Source: Ornithodoros turicata
Taxonomy: Eukaryota > Arthropoda > Arachnida > Ixodida > Argasidae
NCBI RefSeq assembly: GCF_037126465.1
Contig: NC_088203.1
Coordinates: forward strand, 98,022,668 to 98,086,667
Reading direction: 5' to 3'
Length of the DNA stretch: 64,000 bases
Position 1 is the first letter of the stretch; every line of letters begins with the position of its first letter. Below, piece after piece: positions 20,299-30,189 of the stretch. The notes beneath the pieces are model-generated. The model saw nothing but the letters and a program-made list of their open reading frames with translations, ran no database searches and had not been told where the DNA came from. Made by a program: the position numbers and the translations under genes.

Positions 20299-21189
20299 AT
20301 AATCGAAGTATATATTGCATGTGCGATATCGTTCTCTACGTTATATAGCTGTCTTTGAGCGCTTCGTTGTGTTTATATTACGTGTACATATGATAAAAAT
20401 AAGAAATCAAATAAATTCTGAAGGTCAAATGATGTGTTGTCTGCGATAGGACAATCGCTGCAATTGACGTGGGACACGGCTGCGAAGCTTATTCATTTGC
20501 ACAGACTTCTCGTTCGCTAGCACGGAACGTTTTTTCAGTAAAATCAAGTTACTTTAAAACACAAAATATCAATAGGGCTTCGATCACTTCGTATACTCTT
20601 ATCATGATAACAGCGTTGCGATGGCAAACAGAGAGGAAAAAAGGAATTTGCGCCAAAAAGAAAAAAAAAATCGAAAGGGAAGGAGAAGTGAGACATTGCT
20701 CTGCAACGAGACAAAAAATGGAAGTCTCCCGTCGTTTTAAAATATTTCGTTTCGTGCTTCCCTTGGCTTTTATTGATACTCGCAAGATGCGACAAATCTC
20801 TTCTTCCGTCGCATTCCGATAGGCATTTTTTTTCCGACTTCCCATACTCCCGAAACAGGCCGCCGGGTCAATAAAATGTACCGATGCTGTACCGATGCTG
20901 TGCATTCGGTTTTGACACTTTTTGAAACGTATACATATATCAGTGAGAAGAGATGTGCCACTTCAACTACTTGGAAAAGTTTTCTATAGGAGAACAGGGA
21001 TATTGCTATAGTTGCGACACCGTTTATCCGTTCTCAGTTACACGTGCCGTTGTTTCTTTATACGTTGAGTCGCACGTATTCCGTTCTTAGTTTAGATTAA
21101 TGGTGACAGGGACGCGAAATAGGGTGTGGGGGTGTCTGGCCATTCACAGCGAAAATTTTCCTCCTTTCTTTCTCTCTCTCTCTCTTCTT
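20299..21189. other. No gene recognised
   Basis: Open frames at 20469-20905 on both strands lack known motifs. A (CT)n microsatellite lies at about 21168-21186. Confidence 0.4.
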
Positions 21190-21445
21190 TTCATGTTAGC
21201 ACCACGAAGCGCATGTGGGTATGAGTAGCATACAGACGTGGACAGATGGAAAGAGGACAGCAGGAACGAGTGGAACGAGGGGGGTTAGTATGTGTGCTCG
21301 GCTGACTTGAGGGGGAACTGTGCCGACATTCTTTTGGAAGCCCGCTGGAAAAGTCTGGAAAACTTCAGACAATACAGCCGGTGGTGGGATTCGAACCCAC
21401 CACCTCCCAGTCTTCAGCACGACCTTGGTTACCTTTGCTCCTTCT
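21190..21445 (-). mobile_element. SINE-like repeat S2 copy 1 with B-box
   Basis: The minus strand carries CTGGGAGGTGGTGGGTTCG with GGGTTCGAATCC as a pol III B box. The body includes AATGTCGGCACAGTTCCCC and CATCTGTCCACGTCTGTATG. Three relatives are at 42131, 54828 and 58380. All lie in the same orientation. Confidence 0.75.
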
Positions 21446-21517
21446 GCATGTAGTGTGTGCACGTGTATGTATGTATACAGGGTGTCCCAGAAGAGCTGTC
21501 ATTGAATTATAATAATA

Positions 21518-22414
21518 ATTGCAGTTGTTTTCAGACCGAAAAATAAGCCAACATCAACGGCTCCTTTATTGTACCTGCAGGGGTCAGTGGTTGAAGTCGT
21601 AAATAGTGTAAAATCAATTGGTATCTTCTTTTCTCAGGACATGTCTTGCAATAATCACTGTGGATACCTCTTAACAAAACTGTCTAAAGTTTCTGGCATT
21701 TTATGCAAGTGCAAGTTTATACTTCCGAGAAAGGTCAAGCTAATGTTATACAATTCTCTGTTTTTTTCTCAACTTTGTTACTGTGTTTTAATCTAGGGTA
21801 CGACATCAGAAACAAACATAAGAAAAATTCTAATGATACAAAAACGAGTGTTGCGCATTATTATGGGGCTTAAGTTCAGAGATGACGTGGAATTCTTTTT
21901 TTAATAAGGTGGAAATTTTGCGAGCTGGCGATGTTTATGAATACCGTTTGTTACAATTTTATCTGAAATTGATCAAGACATGTAGCCCTTTTCTGAGTGT
22001 ATGTTTTCTAGAAGAAAGAGTTAGCACGTATCCGTTGAGAAGTCCGTCTCCTTGGATGGTACCGCCATCTCGAACCTATTACGGCTGTGAGTTAATTAGC
22101 TATAGACTAGCAAGGTTATTGAACGACTTAGCATCCAGAAAAATTTACGTTAATAATTTAAACATTCGGAGCATCAAGAATATACTTTTAAATTGAGTAC
22201 CAGTTACCTTGTTGCATTTCAATTTATGCTGTAAAGTATGTGTTCATGCGATTGTTCATGTTTATGTTGTTGTGAGCTTTTTGTCATTGCTGTGTGAAAA
22301 GCTGGGGAGCCTGGACCCCGTCGAGCCTGGGCCCCGTGAAGCCTCGCGGCTTTTTTGCCCTTGTCTCCCGCACCACTGTGCTGAATGAAGTTATTATTAT
22401 TATTATTATTATTA
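21518..22414 (+). pseudogene. CR1/L2-like LINE, 5'-truncated, RT C-terminus, (ATT)n tail
   Basis: Two frames together encode VKSIGIFFSQDMSCNNHCGYL, ILPRKVKLMLYNSLFFSQLCYCVLI, then after a stop (TAG where TGG of an IWG motif is expected) and a frameshift RKILMIQKRVLRII and TYYGCELISYRLARLLND. This is the segment after the RT domain in CR1/L2-type elements. The 3' end is AATGAAG followed by (TTA)n, a microsatellite tail typical of that group. It landed in TATAATAA of the foldback arm. The stop and frameshift make it inactive. Confidence 0.82.
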
Positions 22415-22963
22415 TAAAAAAAACTACACCACCTAGATTCATGCGGTCAACGGCATTTGTTCTTACTAGCTTTTTGCCACCTCCCGATATGGATGGCATG
22501 TATCGTAAGTTTAATTATGTAAATATTTGCCAACTGAACTCAGAAAATAGCCAAGTAAAGGTGACCTTTTACCCCACCAATATGAAGAGCGTGCCGAATT
22601 CCCTAACATTCCTGATAATTGACAGTGATATTCACGAGCTACCGCATCAGAAAAAATAGCCGAACATCATGCTTTTCGGGGCATAAAGAGCATAGCGCTT
22701 GATGGCTTTTTGAGCGCAATCGCTGTCAGTCCGACGAAACGAGGTTTCGAACCCAGCCCACAGAGTGATAGCAGAAAAAGTTCCTAAAATTGGGAGGGAT
22801 GATCCCAGCGAAAGCCGGACGCGATAAGCCTTGCCTGTGTTATCTCTTTCTGCGATGCCGGAGTGGGCTGGGTTTCCAACTCCTTTCGTCGGACTGACAA
22901 GGATTCCATTGAAAAATTCGTCGCGCGCTATCCTCTGGGAGGTCATTAGAACATTTTTTCCGA

Positions 22964-23020
22964 CCTTCTGACCTTTTCTCCTTTCATTTTTCTTCTTTAA
23001 TAAACATAATCCCCCCCCCC
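22964..23020 (+). mobile_element. 57-bp poly(C)-tailed retroposon
   Basis: CTTCTGACC, a T-rich stretch, TTTAATAAACATAAT and 10 C, flanked by a 12-13 bp duplicate CATTTTTTCCGA (22952-22963; 23021-23033 with one extra T). The host arm is otherwise continuous. Confidence 0.88.
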
Positions 23021-23302
23021 CATTTTTTTCCGATGGGATACCTCCTGAATATTACTGTCAGTTATCATTATTTTGAGTAAACTTGGCACGCTCTTCACAC
23101 TGGTAGGGAAAAAAAGAGACCTTTACTTGGCAAATTTCCGAGTTCAGTTCGCGAAAATTTACATAATTAAACTTACGTTACACGACATTCACTTCAGGAG
23201 GTGGCAAAAACCTAGTAAGAACAAATGCCGTTGACCGCATGATTCTAGGTTGTGTAGTAGTTTTATTATAGTTCAGTGACACGTTTTCCAGGACACCCTG
23301 TA

Positions 23303-23777
23303 TATAGTTCATGTCCTTTTGTGCGTTCTTTCATGGTTTCTTAGACATGCAGGAAATCCAACAGTGAAGCCTTCTTTAATATTCACAAACTTTCATGTAG
23401 TAGTCTACATTTATTCCGGCGTAAAACGTTTGCACAAGCTGCACAAGTATATACAACGACCATCTCTATAATACATATTATATTTGTTGCATCGCAAGTG
23501 ACACGTATTCTGATCCAGGTAGAGTCACTAATTATTTCACTTATTTAGTGACTCTAGATCCAGGCAGAACGCTACTTTATTCACGAGCCCTGTCGAACAA
23601 AATACATGTGCCTCTTCGATGGCATCTTCGTCTTCTAGGCTATACGCAACAATATTATAGTACGTACAGTATTAGAGATGGTCGTGGTATATACAAGGAA
23701 GGTCCTACGTGTACAGTAAATGGCGAGAGGGAAAAAGAGAAAGAGAGAGAGAGAGAGAAAAATGGATATGGCATCAC
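23303..23777. other. No gene recognised
   Basis: AT-rich; a (GA)n run at about 23739-23760 lies just left of the next MITE. Confidence 0.4.
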
Positions 23778-24030
23778 TACACTCTTAAAAATGAACTTCA
23801 CCGCATAGCACGCTCTTAGCTAACCATCATCTCGAATGATATCGTTATTTGCTCTGATTTGTTAAAAACGGGAGGCGTACGCCTTTTCTGTGACACTTAT
23901 GCCGGTCATAATTGTCACAGAAAAGGCGTACGCCCCCTGTTTTCAACAAATCAGGGTAGATAACGATATCATTCGAGACGATGGTTGGCTAAGAGCGTGC
24001 TATGCGGTGAAGTTCATTTTTAAGAGTGTA
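23778..24030. mobile_element. Foldback MITE type M3 copy 3
   Basis: A complete 253-bp palindrome with CACTCTTAAAAATGAACTTC ends, TA on both sides and a GGCGTACGCC core. Confidence 0.92.
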
Positions 24031-24097
24031 GGTGTGACCCTGGTTTACAGACCGAGTTTGGGAAATTTGGGCGAAGAGAGAAAATGGTCGCGGTGAA

Positions 24098-24185
24098 CGG
24101 ATTATCATACAAAAAGTGTTCCGGCGAACTCGCGAACTCTGCGAACTCGCTTAGTTCGCCGGAACACCTTTTGTAGGATAATCCG
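24098..24185. repeat. Inverted repeat, 33-bp arms
   Basis: Arms from CGGATTATCATACAAAAAG to its complement, containing GTTCCGGCGAACT/AGTTCGCCGGAAC, with a 22-bp spacer. Probably the centre of an unclassified foldback element. GAGACACCCTCTATA at about 24361-24375 resembles a transposon end. Confidence 0.75.
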
Positions 24186-24489
24186 CGCGCTAGCGAGAAA
24201 AAGTGGCGTTGATTTGGCATGTTTCGAAGTTCAATTCAGGAAATTTAATTTCTCTCCATTTAAAATTTATGAAGAGCCTCGGAAGTCATAGAAGAAACTC
24301 TCCCGGAACGTTGACCCCCAGACAGGCACATTTTTTTATACGATATTTTAATATGTTTTGTGAGACACCCTCTATAAGGGAGATCAGGGGCCACGAACAG
24401 ACTATAGCGAAAATTCATGTTCCGAAGCTGGAACACAGAAGAAAGGACAACACGCAAGCCCCAGCGCCTAAGAACAAGGAAAGAAGGAA

Positions 24490-24606
24490 GTCGCTGAGAG
24501 GGTTAGCCAGTTGCAGGACTCGCACCCACGTCTTCTGGATATCGGTCGAGGGCTCTACCAACTGACCTAAGCTAGCACACCTCGGTTCGAGTCCTACAGC
24601 TGGCTT
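24490..24606. mobile_element. Inverted pair of tRNA-like SINE heads
   Basis: The minus strand shows TAGGTCAGTTGGTAGAGC (A-box-like), CGTGGGTGCGAGTCC (B-box-like) and CAACTGGCTAACCC. Immediately beyond, the plus strand carries CGGTTCGAGTCCTACAGCTG, the same B-box end. Two heads of one SINE family meet in inverted orientation. Confidence 0.65.
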
Positions 24607-24619
24607 GCCTTTTCAGTGA

Positions 24620-25265
24620 CCTCCTTCATAGATCCTAGCGGTCTTCCGAATGCGACTGGTGACAGAGATGATGATGTATTGTTTATGAAAGACATTTGTC
24701 ACTATTGTCATTTAGTAAGGATGCTACTGATCTGTCTTACGACGTGGGCGTTAATATTTCAAGCAGCTGTTTTTGATAACAAGAGAGATGCTATGTCTCA
24801 CCGAATGCTTTATATTTTTAAACGAAAATTCTTCCGCACATAACGCGGATCATGCTTTCCTAGTCATCTCTGAGATAGATGCCTATATCTTCCATGCCTG
24901 AACCGGATGAGACGCGGTACGCCGGGGCCGGTAAACAGGATAAACACCATTTACCTCCTAATGTACAGCGTGTGTGTAATGCGTAACCGCCGTAGACATG
25001 TCGAGATCAAGGGCGTCAACACGAAGCTCTACGCCTTGATGCAGACACTAATATGCTTGATAAATGAGCGAGATTTTGGGCCGGGATGCCTTCACTATGC
25101 TCCCTCTGACTCCATTACGGCTCCCCTCCATTTGCGTTATGTAGGTGCGCCTCGACTAGCGTTAACATTTATTAGTTAACATGCAACCTCATTGTGACCT
25201 TGAATTCTAAGTTCTCGTCATCTTACCACATTGATATGTTTCGATCATAAGCTATAAAAAAGCTA
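24620..25265. other. No gene recognised
   Basis: CCTTTTCAGTGACCTCCTTC at the left may be SINE body. No conserved protein motif was found. Confidence 0.4.
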
Positions 25266-25269
25266 GAAC

Positions 25270-26110
25270 ATCTGAAGAGAGAGAGAGAGAGATACATGAT
25301 GACGATGATATGGGGATGACTTCCGCTCATTGAGCAGAATGCTATTCCATTGCTATTAGGGAAAAATGAGAGGATGGTGATGAGGATGATGCTGACAACG
25401 TTGACGCGGGGTCTTAGAGGGAGTCGATCAGGCCGATAGTTTCCAGGAATTTGATAAAGGGTTGCAAGACGGACATCTGCTTCAGTTTGCCCCATGGTCA
25501 CAAAATGAGCCTGAGGTCAAGGGGACGGCTGTCAATCCACGCAAAGTCGTTTGCCAACTAGTGACGCTCCCTCCTGTAAGTGGCACATGCGATGATTACC
25601 TGGACCGCGGTCGCTGGCACACCACACTCCGGGCACAGGGGGCTACTGGCACACCCTATCTTGTAACGGTAGTACGGCGTAAAGGCAACATTCAGCCGTA
25701 AGCGATGTAGGAGGGACTTAATCACGCGAGGTAAAGATGACGAGAAGTGGCACGAGAATGTTGGGTCCACCATTCCCAGTATCGTACTGACAGGTATATT
25801 CCCGACGCCATTATTCGACGGATGAGGAGGCAGCCCAGTCACGAAGAAGGGACCATCTATCCCCCCTTGGGAGTACAATCGGGACGCACTTGCGCTGGTG
25901 GTGAGCGGCCGCTGCCGCAGCGTCGGCAACGTGGTTGCCAGAGATTCCGCAATGACCCGGAACCCATTGAAAAGCGATGGTGTGGTCGTGGGAAGTTATG
26001 GACTTCAGTAGGCGTAAAATATTTATCACAAGTGTGGTCAGTGAGCCGCGGAGACCTACGGCTTTCAGGCATCGAAGAGCTGAACATCTGAAGCGGTCTC
26101 AGAGTCTGCA
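25270..26110 (-). pseudogene. I-group LINE 3' end: RNase H, C-terminal finger, (TC)n tail
   Basis: The minus strand encodes HTIAFQWVPGHCGISGNHVADAAAAAAHH (RNase H end), KSLLHRLRLNVAFTPYYRYKIG and the finger CPECGVPATAVQVIIAC, with frameshifts between blocks. The last conserved text is close to the element at 34503-36553. The 3' end is CATCCCCATATCATCGTC followed by (TC)n. Confidence 0.82.
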
Positions 26111-26532
26111 CACTTTTAGAATGCACCGGGAGTTTGATATTCATAACATGAACTGTAGAAGGGAGAAAATCCAGCGAACCGATAAGGGAATGTTATGGGA
26201 AGAGCCTCAGGACGGCGGCCTGAAATATAGTGAAATATTGGCGGCTCTCGTCTTGAGGTACTTCCCTTTATATAATATGGACTGATATTCCAAAATTGGA
26301 GTCTGTTCAGAATGTCCTGTCATTCAACAATCCATTGTTCTCTTTAGTGTAACTCTATCTGACCTCAATCTCTCCACATCATACAGGCGTCGCGCGCTCT
26401 TTTGTAAAAAGTATTTATTATTAACCGCGAACTAAAAGTTCTATTGATTGATTGGAAAAAGAAAAATATGGAGGTGAATTTGAAAAAAAAAAACTTTCTA
26501 TGGGTTTTTTTAATAGATTCCAGAGTTTGCTT
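26111..26532. other. No gene; antisense (AATC)n tail
   Basis: At 26442-26480, TTGATTGATTGGAAAAAG and ATATGGAGG, read on the minus strand, give CTCCATATTTTTC ending in (AATC)n. That matches the retroposon terminus at 29000-29042. Confidence 0.5.
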
Positions 26533-26541
26533 GCTTAAGTG

Positions 26542-26583
26542 AAACACCCCATCTCATCGTCATCATTTATTGTTCTTGTTGTT
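26542..26583 (+). mobile_element. 42-bp LINE 3' end with TTG-type tail
   Basis: AAACACCCCATCTCATCGTC, ATCATTTATTG and TTCTTGTTGTT, flanked by GCTTAAGTG (26533-26541) and GCTCAAGTG (26584-26592), a 9-bp duplication with one mismatch. Same terminus as 12584-12626. Confidence 0.72.
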
Positions 26584-26592
26584 GCTCAAGTG

Positions 26593-27354
26593 TTGTCAGA
26601 ATATTTCTCACCAGGACGTCGATTCTTTGGACCGAGTATTTGAAAAATCCAAGGGCATTTATCGGCGCTTACTTTTATTAGAATTCGTTTGCAGCTTTGC
26701 CTAACACACTGGCGTATGGTACCCCAAACAATCGGCTTGTGCGTGACGCTGACGCATATATGGTGTTGATGTTGGCGAAAGAGCTAATAGGGCGAGATTG
26801 AATGCATCACACGACAAATTTGGATACTCCCATAAACAGACCTCCAAAAGAAAAACAAATGCCGTGCAGGTCGCGACTTTAGATTTGGTCTTATGGTTGC
26901 GATCCGAAGGGGGCTCTCACCATCTGTCATGAAACATAAATACCTGCAATTCGAAATTATCTTATTAAGTGGCATTTTAAGACTGAAACTTCCCCACCGG
27001 CGCTGAATCGAGCACTTTGGAACTGCAAGCGGGAAACCCTGCGCAAGATGCTTTCGTCGATAAGACGTGAACGTTTCTAAATAGGGACACCGCTTGCAGA
27101 CTAATGATGCGTCCCACAGAAATGAGACCAAGCTCGTCTCTCCGGTCTCTGTATGCACTCGTTATGGCAAGCCGCTTACCACACAGAAACAACAGCTATG
27201 TCCCTATCTCAGATTACTGATCGTGCGGTTGTTCAATTACCCTACTTCTAGTTTGGATTGCCCATCAGCAGGGTATGCTACCGCGCATCGGAACCATTTT
27301 AACAAAAACAAAAACTTAAACAATCACTCAGCGAAATACCTTTCGAAGGAATCT
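26593..27354. other. No gene recognised
   Basis: No motif in any frame. Confidence 0.4.
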
Positions 27355-27524
27355 TCTTGAAACGGGAGGCGTACGCCCTTTCTGTGACACTTATGCTGTT
27401 CATAATTGTCACAAAAATGGCGTACGTGCCCCGTTTTGAACAAACCAGGGCAGATAACGATATCATTAGAGATGATGGCTGGCTAGGAGCGTGCTATGCG
27501 GTGACGTTCATTTTTAAGAGTGTA
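27355..27524. mobile_element. Foldback MITE type M3, one arm truncated
   Basis: The core and entire right arm are present (GGCGTACGCC, AGCGTGCTATGCGGTGA, TTAAGAGTGTA). The left outer arm, including the terminal repeat, is missing, leaving TTGAAACGGG at the break. Confidence 0.85.
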
Positions 27525-28519
27525 CGACATCACAATAAGGTGTTGTTGTTGTCCTCGGAAGCAGTTGCACAAAACACGGTAATACATTTTCAGCAAGAAC
27601 CACAAGATGATTCCTGCGTCTCCAACAGAAGAAAGATAAACACCCACGTGCAGCATAAAGCCACGTCATCCACACACAATCCTGAAAAATGACACGAGCT
27701 TTTCACTAAGTGTCATTATAAACAAAGCATCATTACCTCTTGTGCAAGCAACGTGCTTTCAAAACATCCAGGAATAATCGCCCTAATGATGATTTAATGG
27801 CAGTTCGGGCTACATCAAGAAAGTGTGTCTTCACTTTTACAAGAAAAAAAAAATGTGTTTCGTAACGTCGCGTTCCGTTGTCAATAAGCCGTGCGTCCGA
27901 GACTTGGCATCATTATCCCTCGAAAATAAAGCGACCTTGCAAAGAGCAGATTGTGCGCGATACGATGAAACTTAGCATCTCTTAGCGTTCGGAAATCGAA
28001 GCAGCAGAAAGCTGAGCACTTCTCCTTTTTTCCGGCGATTGTGATTTTTCCCGCAACATTGTTGAAATCTGTAACACTGTTCTTGGTAAAATGATTCACT
28101 TCCGAAGGATTACTTTCATCCGAACAATCAATAAAGATATCACTATGTTGTTTTCCTGGTTTGTTCCAGGTACCGCGAGAACCTACTATATGCAGCCCCC
28201 CCCCCCCCCCCCGCAACTTTTTTTTTTTTCATTTACTGAATATGTATTCATAAAACAGCTATGGGAGTAGCATGGATGTCATTTTCATGGTTTAGTATAT
28301 AACTACAAGATGTACGTTCAATTACCTATAATTGATTACTTAAATATTTTATTTAGGGAATTTTGTGCAAAAGCGGATAGCAGAATGAGACAGTCCTCGT
28401 CGAAAGCCTCATATTCTCGAAAATCCTGAAACATGTGAAATAAGCCGTGAAATATCCACCGTCGAATTTTCCTATGCAAATGAACCGAAACTAAAAAAAA
28501 ACAGCGCGCCTGAGGAGCG
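27525..28519. other. No gene recognised
   Basis: A C run at about 28197-28212 followed by a T run lacks the AATAAACATAT signature and was not called as a retroposon tail. Confidence 0.4.
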
Positions 28520-28530
28520 AATCACCTTCG

Positions 28531-29042
28531 CGTCAATCAATTTTTAAAGCTCGTGCATCGAGTAACGAGTTAGTGGTCAGTGAGAGTGACTGTTATGTGC
28601 CAGTCTTGTCTGTGTTGCGACTGTTTCTGATATAATTTTGCCGGTGTTGACGTGACGTGATGTGATTAAGAAGAAAAAAAAATGCACAGCCTTGTCTGTG
28701 CTGTGATTGTTTTGGTCCAAATTGTTTCTGAAACAGGTTTGGCGGGGTTCCGTGACTGTTTTTAATGGGTGGTTGGCTTTCCACTCCGGCTCTTTGTTTA
28801 CTGTTTGTTTGTTTCTTTCTTCCTGTCTCTTTTCCCCCTCTCTTCCTCTCTCCTTGTACTCCTTCTTTTTCCCCCCTTCATCATTTTTCGCTATATTTTT
28901 CTTTTGTGTTATGTCAAGTGTATACGTACACCCGTAGTGTCTTTAAGTGAGTACGTGGCATGGAGTCGCTGGTCTCCATATATGCGGTGCCAATTTTGTG
29001 ATTTTTTTTTCTTTTTGTAATCAATCAATCAGTAAATAAATA
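28531..29042 (+). mobile_element. 512-bp retroposon with (AATC)n tail and 11-bp target duplication
   Basis: The exact repeat AATCACCTTCG lies at 28520-28530 and 29043-29053. The 3' end is CTTTTTG(TAATCAATCAATC)AGT and AAATAAAT, typical of target-primed retroposition with a microsatellite tail. The body contains two related segments (CAGTCTTGTCTGTGTTGCG and CAGCCTTGTCTGTGCTGTG). No RT or A/B boxes were recognised. It is either a 5'-truncated LINE or a non-tRNA SINE. The same tail is antisense at 17826-17850 and 26442. Confidence 0.82.
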
Positions 29043-29146
29043 AATCACCTTCGGCGGCAGAGGCTTATCTGGACGCAAAGCGCTTGATCTGGCTAGCAGA
29101 TCAGGACTTACTCCAATCGTGACACTTGGATCTCTGACCTCTTATC

Positions 29147-30181
29147 CAGGGTGTCGAACCGAAACGTTTTTCGTTCCGGTTTTCGTTCCGGTTACATCAT
29201 AAACGATCCGGTACCGGTTCTGCTCCGGAGCAACAAAATAACGGTTAATACCGGTTTTTAACCGGTTCCGTTTCTGCTGGGAATATTCATCCCCACAAAA
29301 AAATAATAATCATCAAAGTTACAAAATCTAAACCCGTTTATTCCGCATACATGGTATTTAATATTAATAGACAGCTGTGAAATTGGTAGCTCCTGGTTCC
29401 TGTAGGTTACTGTCTGTTCAAATGCGCTCTCTCCTTTCTTGGAGCGCATGCTACAAATGGACTTGTTTGTCGTGATGTCATACGTAAAGTACTTTCTTGC
29501 TGGGTTGGAGCGATTGCGTCCCATCCGAATGTCTGTTGCTAATGTCTAGCCAGCAAGCACCACCGCACGAGTACGACGCAAATCGAGGAACACCTTCACT
29601 CACAAACGCGCTCGACGGCTCCGTTTTATTTTCTTCGTGCCCTGTCCACAAAAGAGTTACCACTTTGCACGGGCTTGCCCTCGAGTATACGTAAATGTAT
29701 TCAACTTAGCTGCTCTCAAACAAGGGACGCGTTGCGCGACATTACCGATAAAGAAGCCGTTATGCAGCCCCCTTGGGTCGCTGTTTAGTTGAGGAGAGTT
29801 TGGGGGGATCAAATGAAAACGAACACTACGGCACATTGCTAGAGAGTCACATGTACCTCGAAGTCTGTGTGCGTGCGCCAACGATAAACCATTACAAAGG
29901 CAGCCTAAGGGTCATGCTATACCGACATACATTCCACCGTAACCGTAACCCTCGTATAGTATCCATGACATGACTTCAGAGCACACGACGTCTGTTTCAT
30001 TCGCCTACCCGTAGTCCAAACCGGCGAAGTTTTTTCTTGGACCGAAAACCGTTAAATATATTTTTCGGTTTCCCTCCTGAGCGAAAAAAACGTATACGGT
30101 TTCGATTCCGTTCCGGTTCGCACCAAAATAGCGGTTTTTTTCGGTTTTCGGTTTCGGTTTTCGGTTCGCTCCGACACCCTG
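29147..30181. mobile_element. hAT element, 8-bp duplication CTCTTATC, BED-finger relic
   Basis: CAGGGTGTCG at the left and CGACACCCTG at the right are inverted ends. Both are followed inward by reiterated AACCGAAACCG-type words. The exact 8-bp repeat CTCTTATC (29139-29146 and 30182-30189) identifies a hAT transposition product. On the minus strand at 29258-29524 the frame NPARKYFTYDITTNKSICS resembles the start of a BED zinc finger, but the second cysteine is absent. At 1035 bp it is too short for a transposase, so it is a deletion derivative. Confidence 0.88.
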
Positions 30182-30189
30182 CTCTTATC

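Larger units (their letters stand above)
21478..23300. mobile_element. TA-flanked foldback DNA transposon (CAGGGTGTCC ends), broken by two retroposons
   Basis: CAGGGTGTCC at 21478 and GGACACCCTG ending at 23300 are perfect inverted ends flanked by TA (21476-21477, 23301-23302). The arms continue: CTAGATTCATGCGGTCAACG and GGCATTTGTTCTTACTAG in the left arm (22430-22470) are mirrored by the right arm at 23205-23255. Deeper, CTGTCAGTCCGACGAAA is mirrored by TTTCGTCGGACTGACAAG. The left arm is interrupted by a CR1-like LINE (21518-22414) and the right arm by a poly(C) retroposon (22964-23020). TA target plus long arms suggest a Tc1/mariner-related non-autonomous element; no transposase is present. 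Confidence 0.85.

Noticed and set aside
28197..28212. C run as retroposon tail
   Set aside because: No AATAAACATAT before it and no duplication found.
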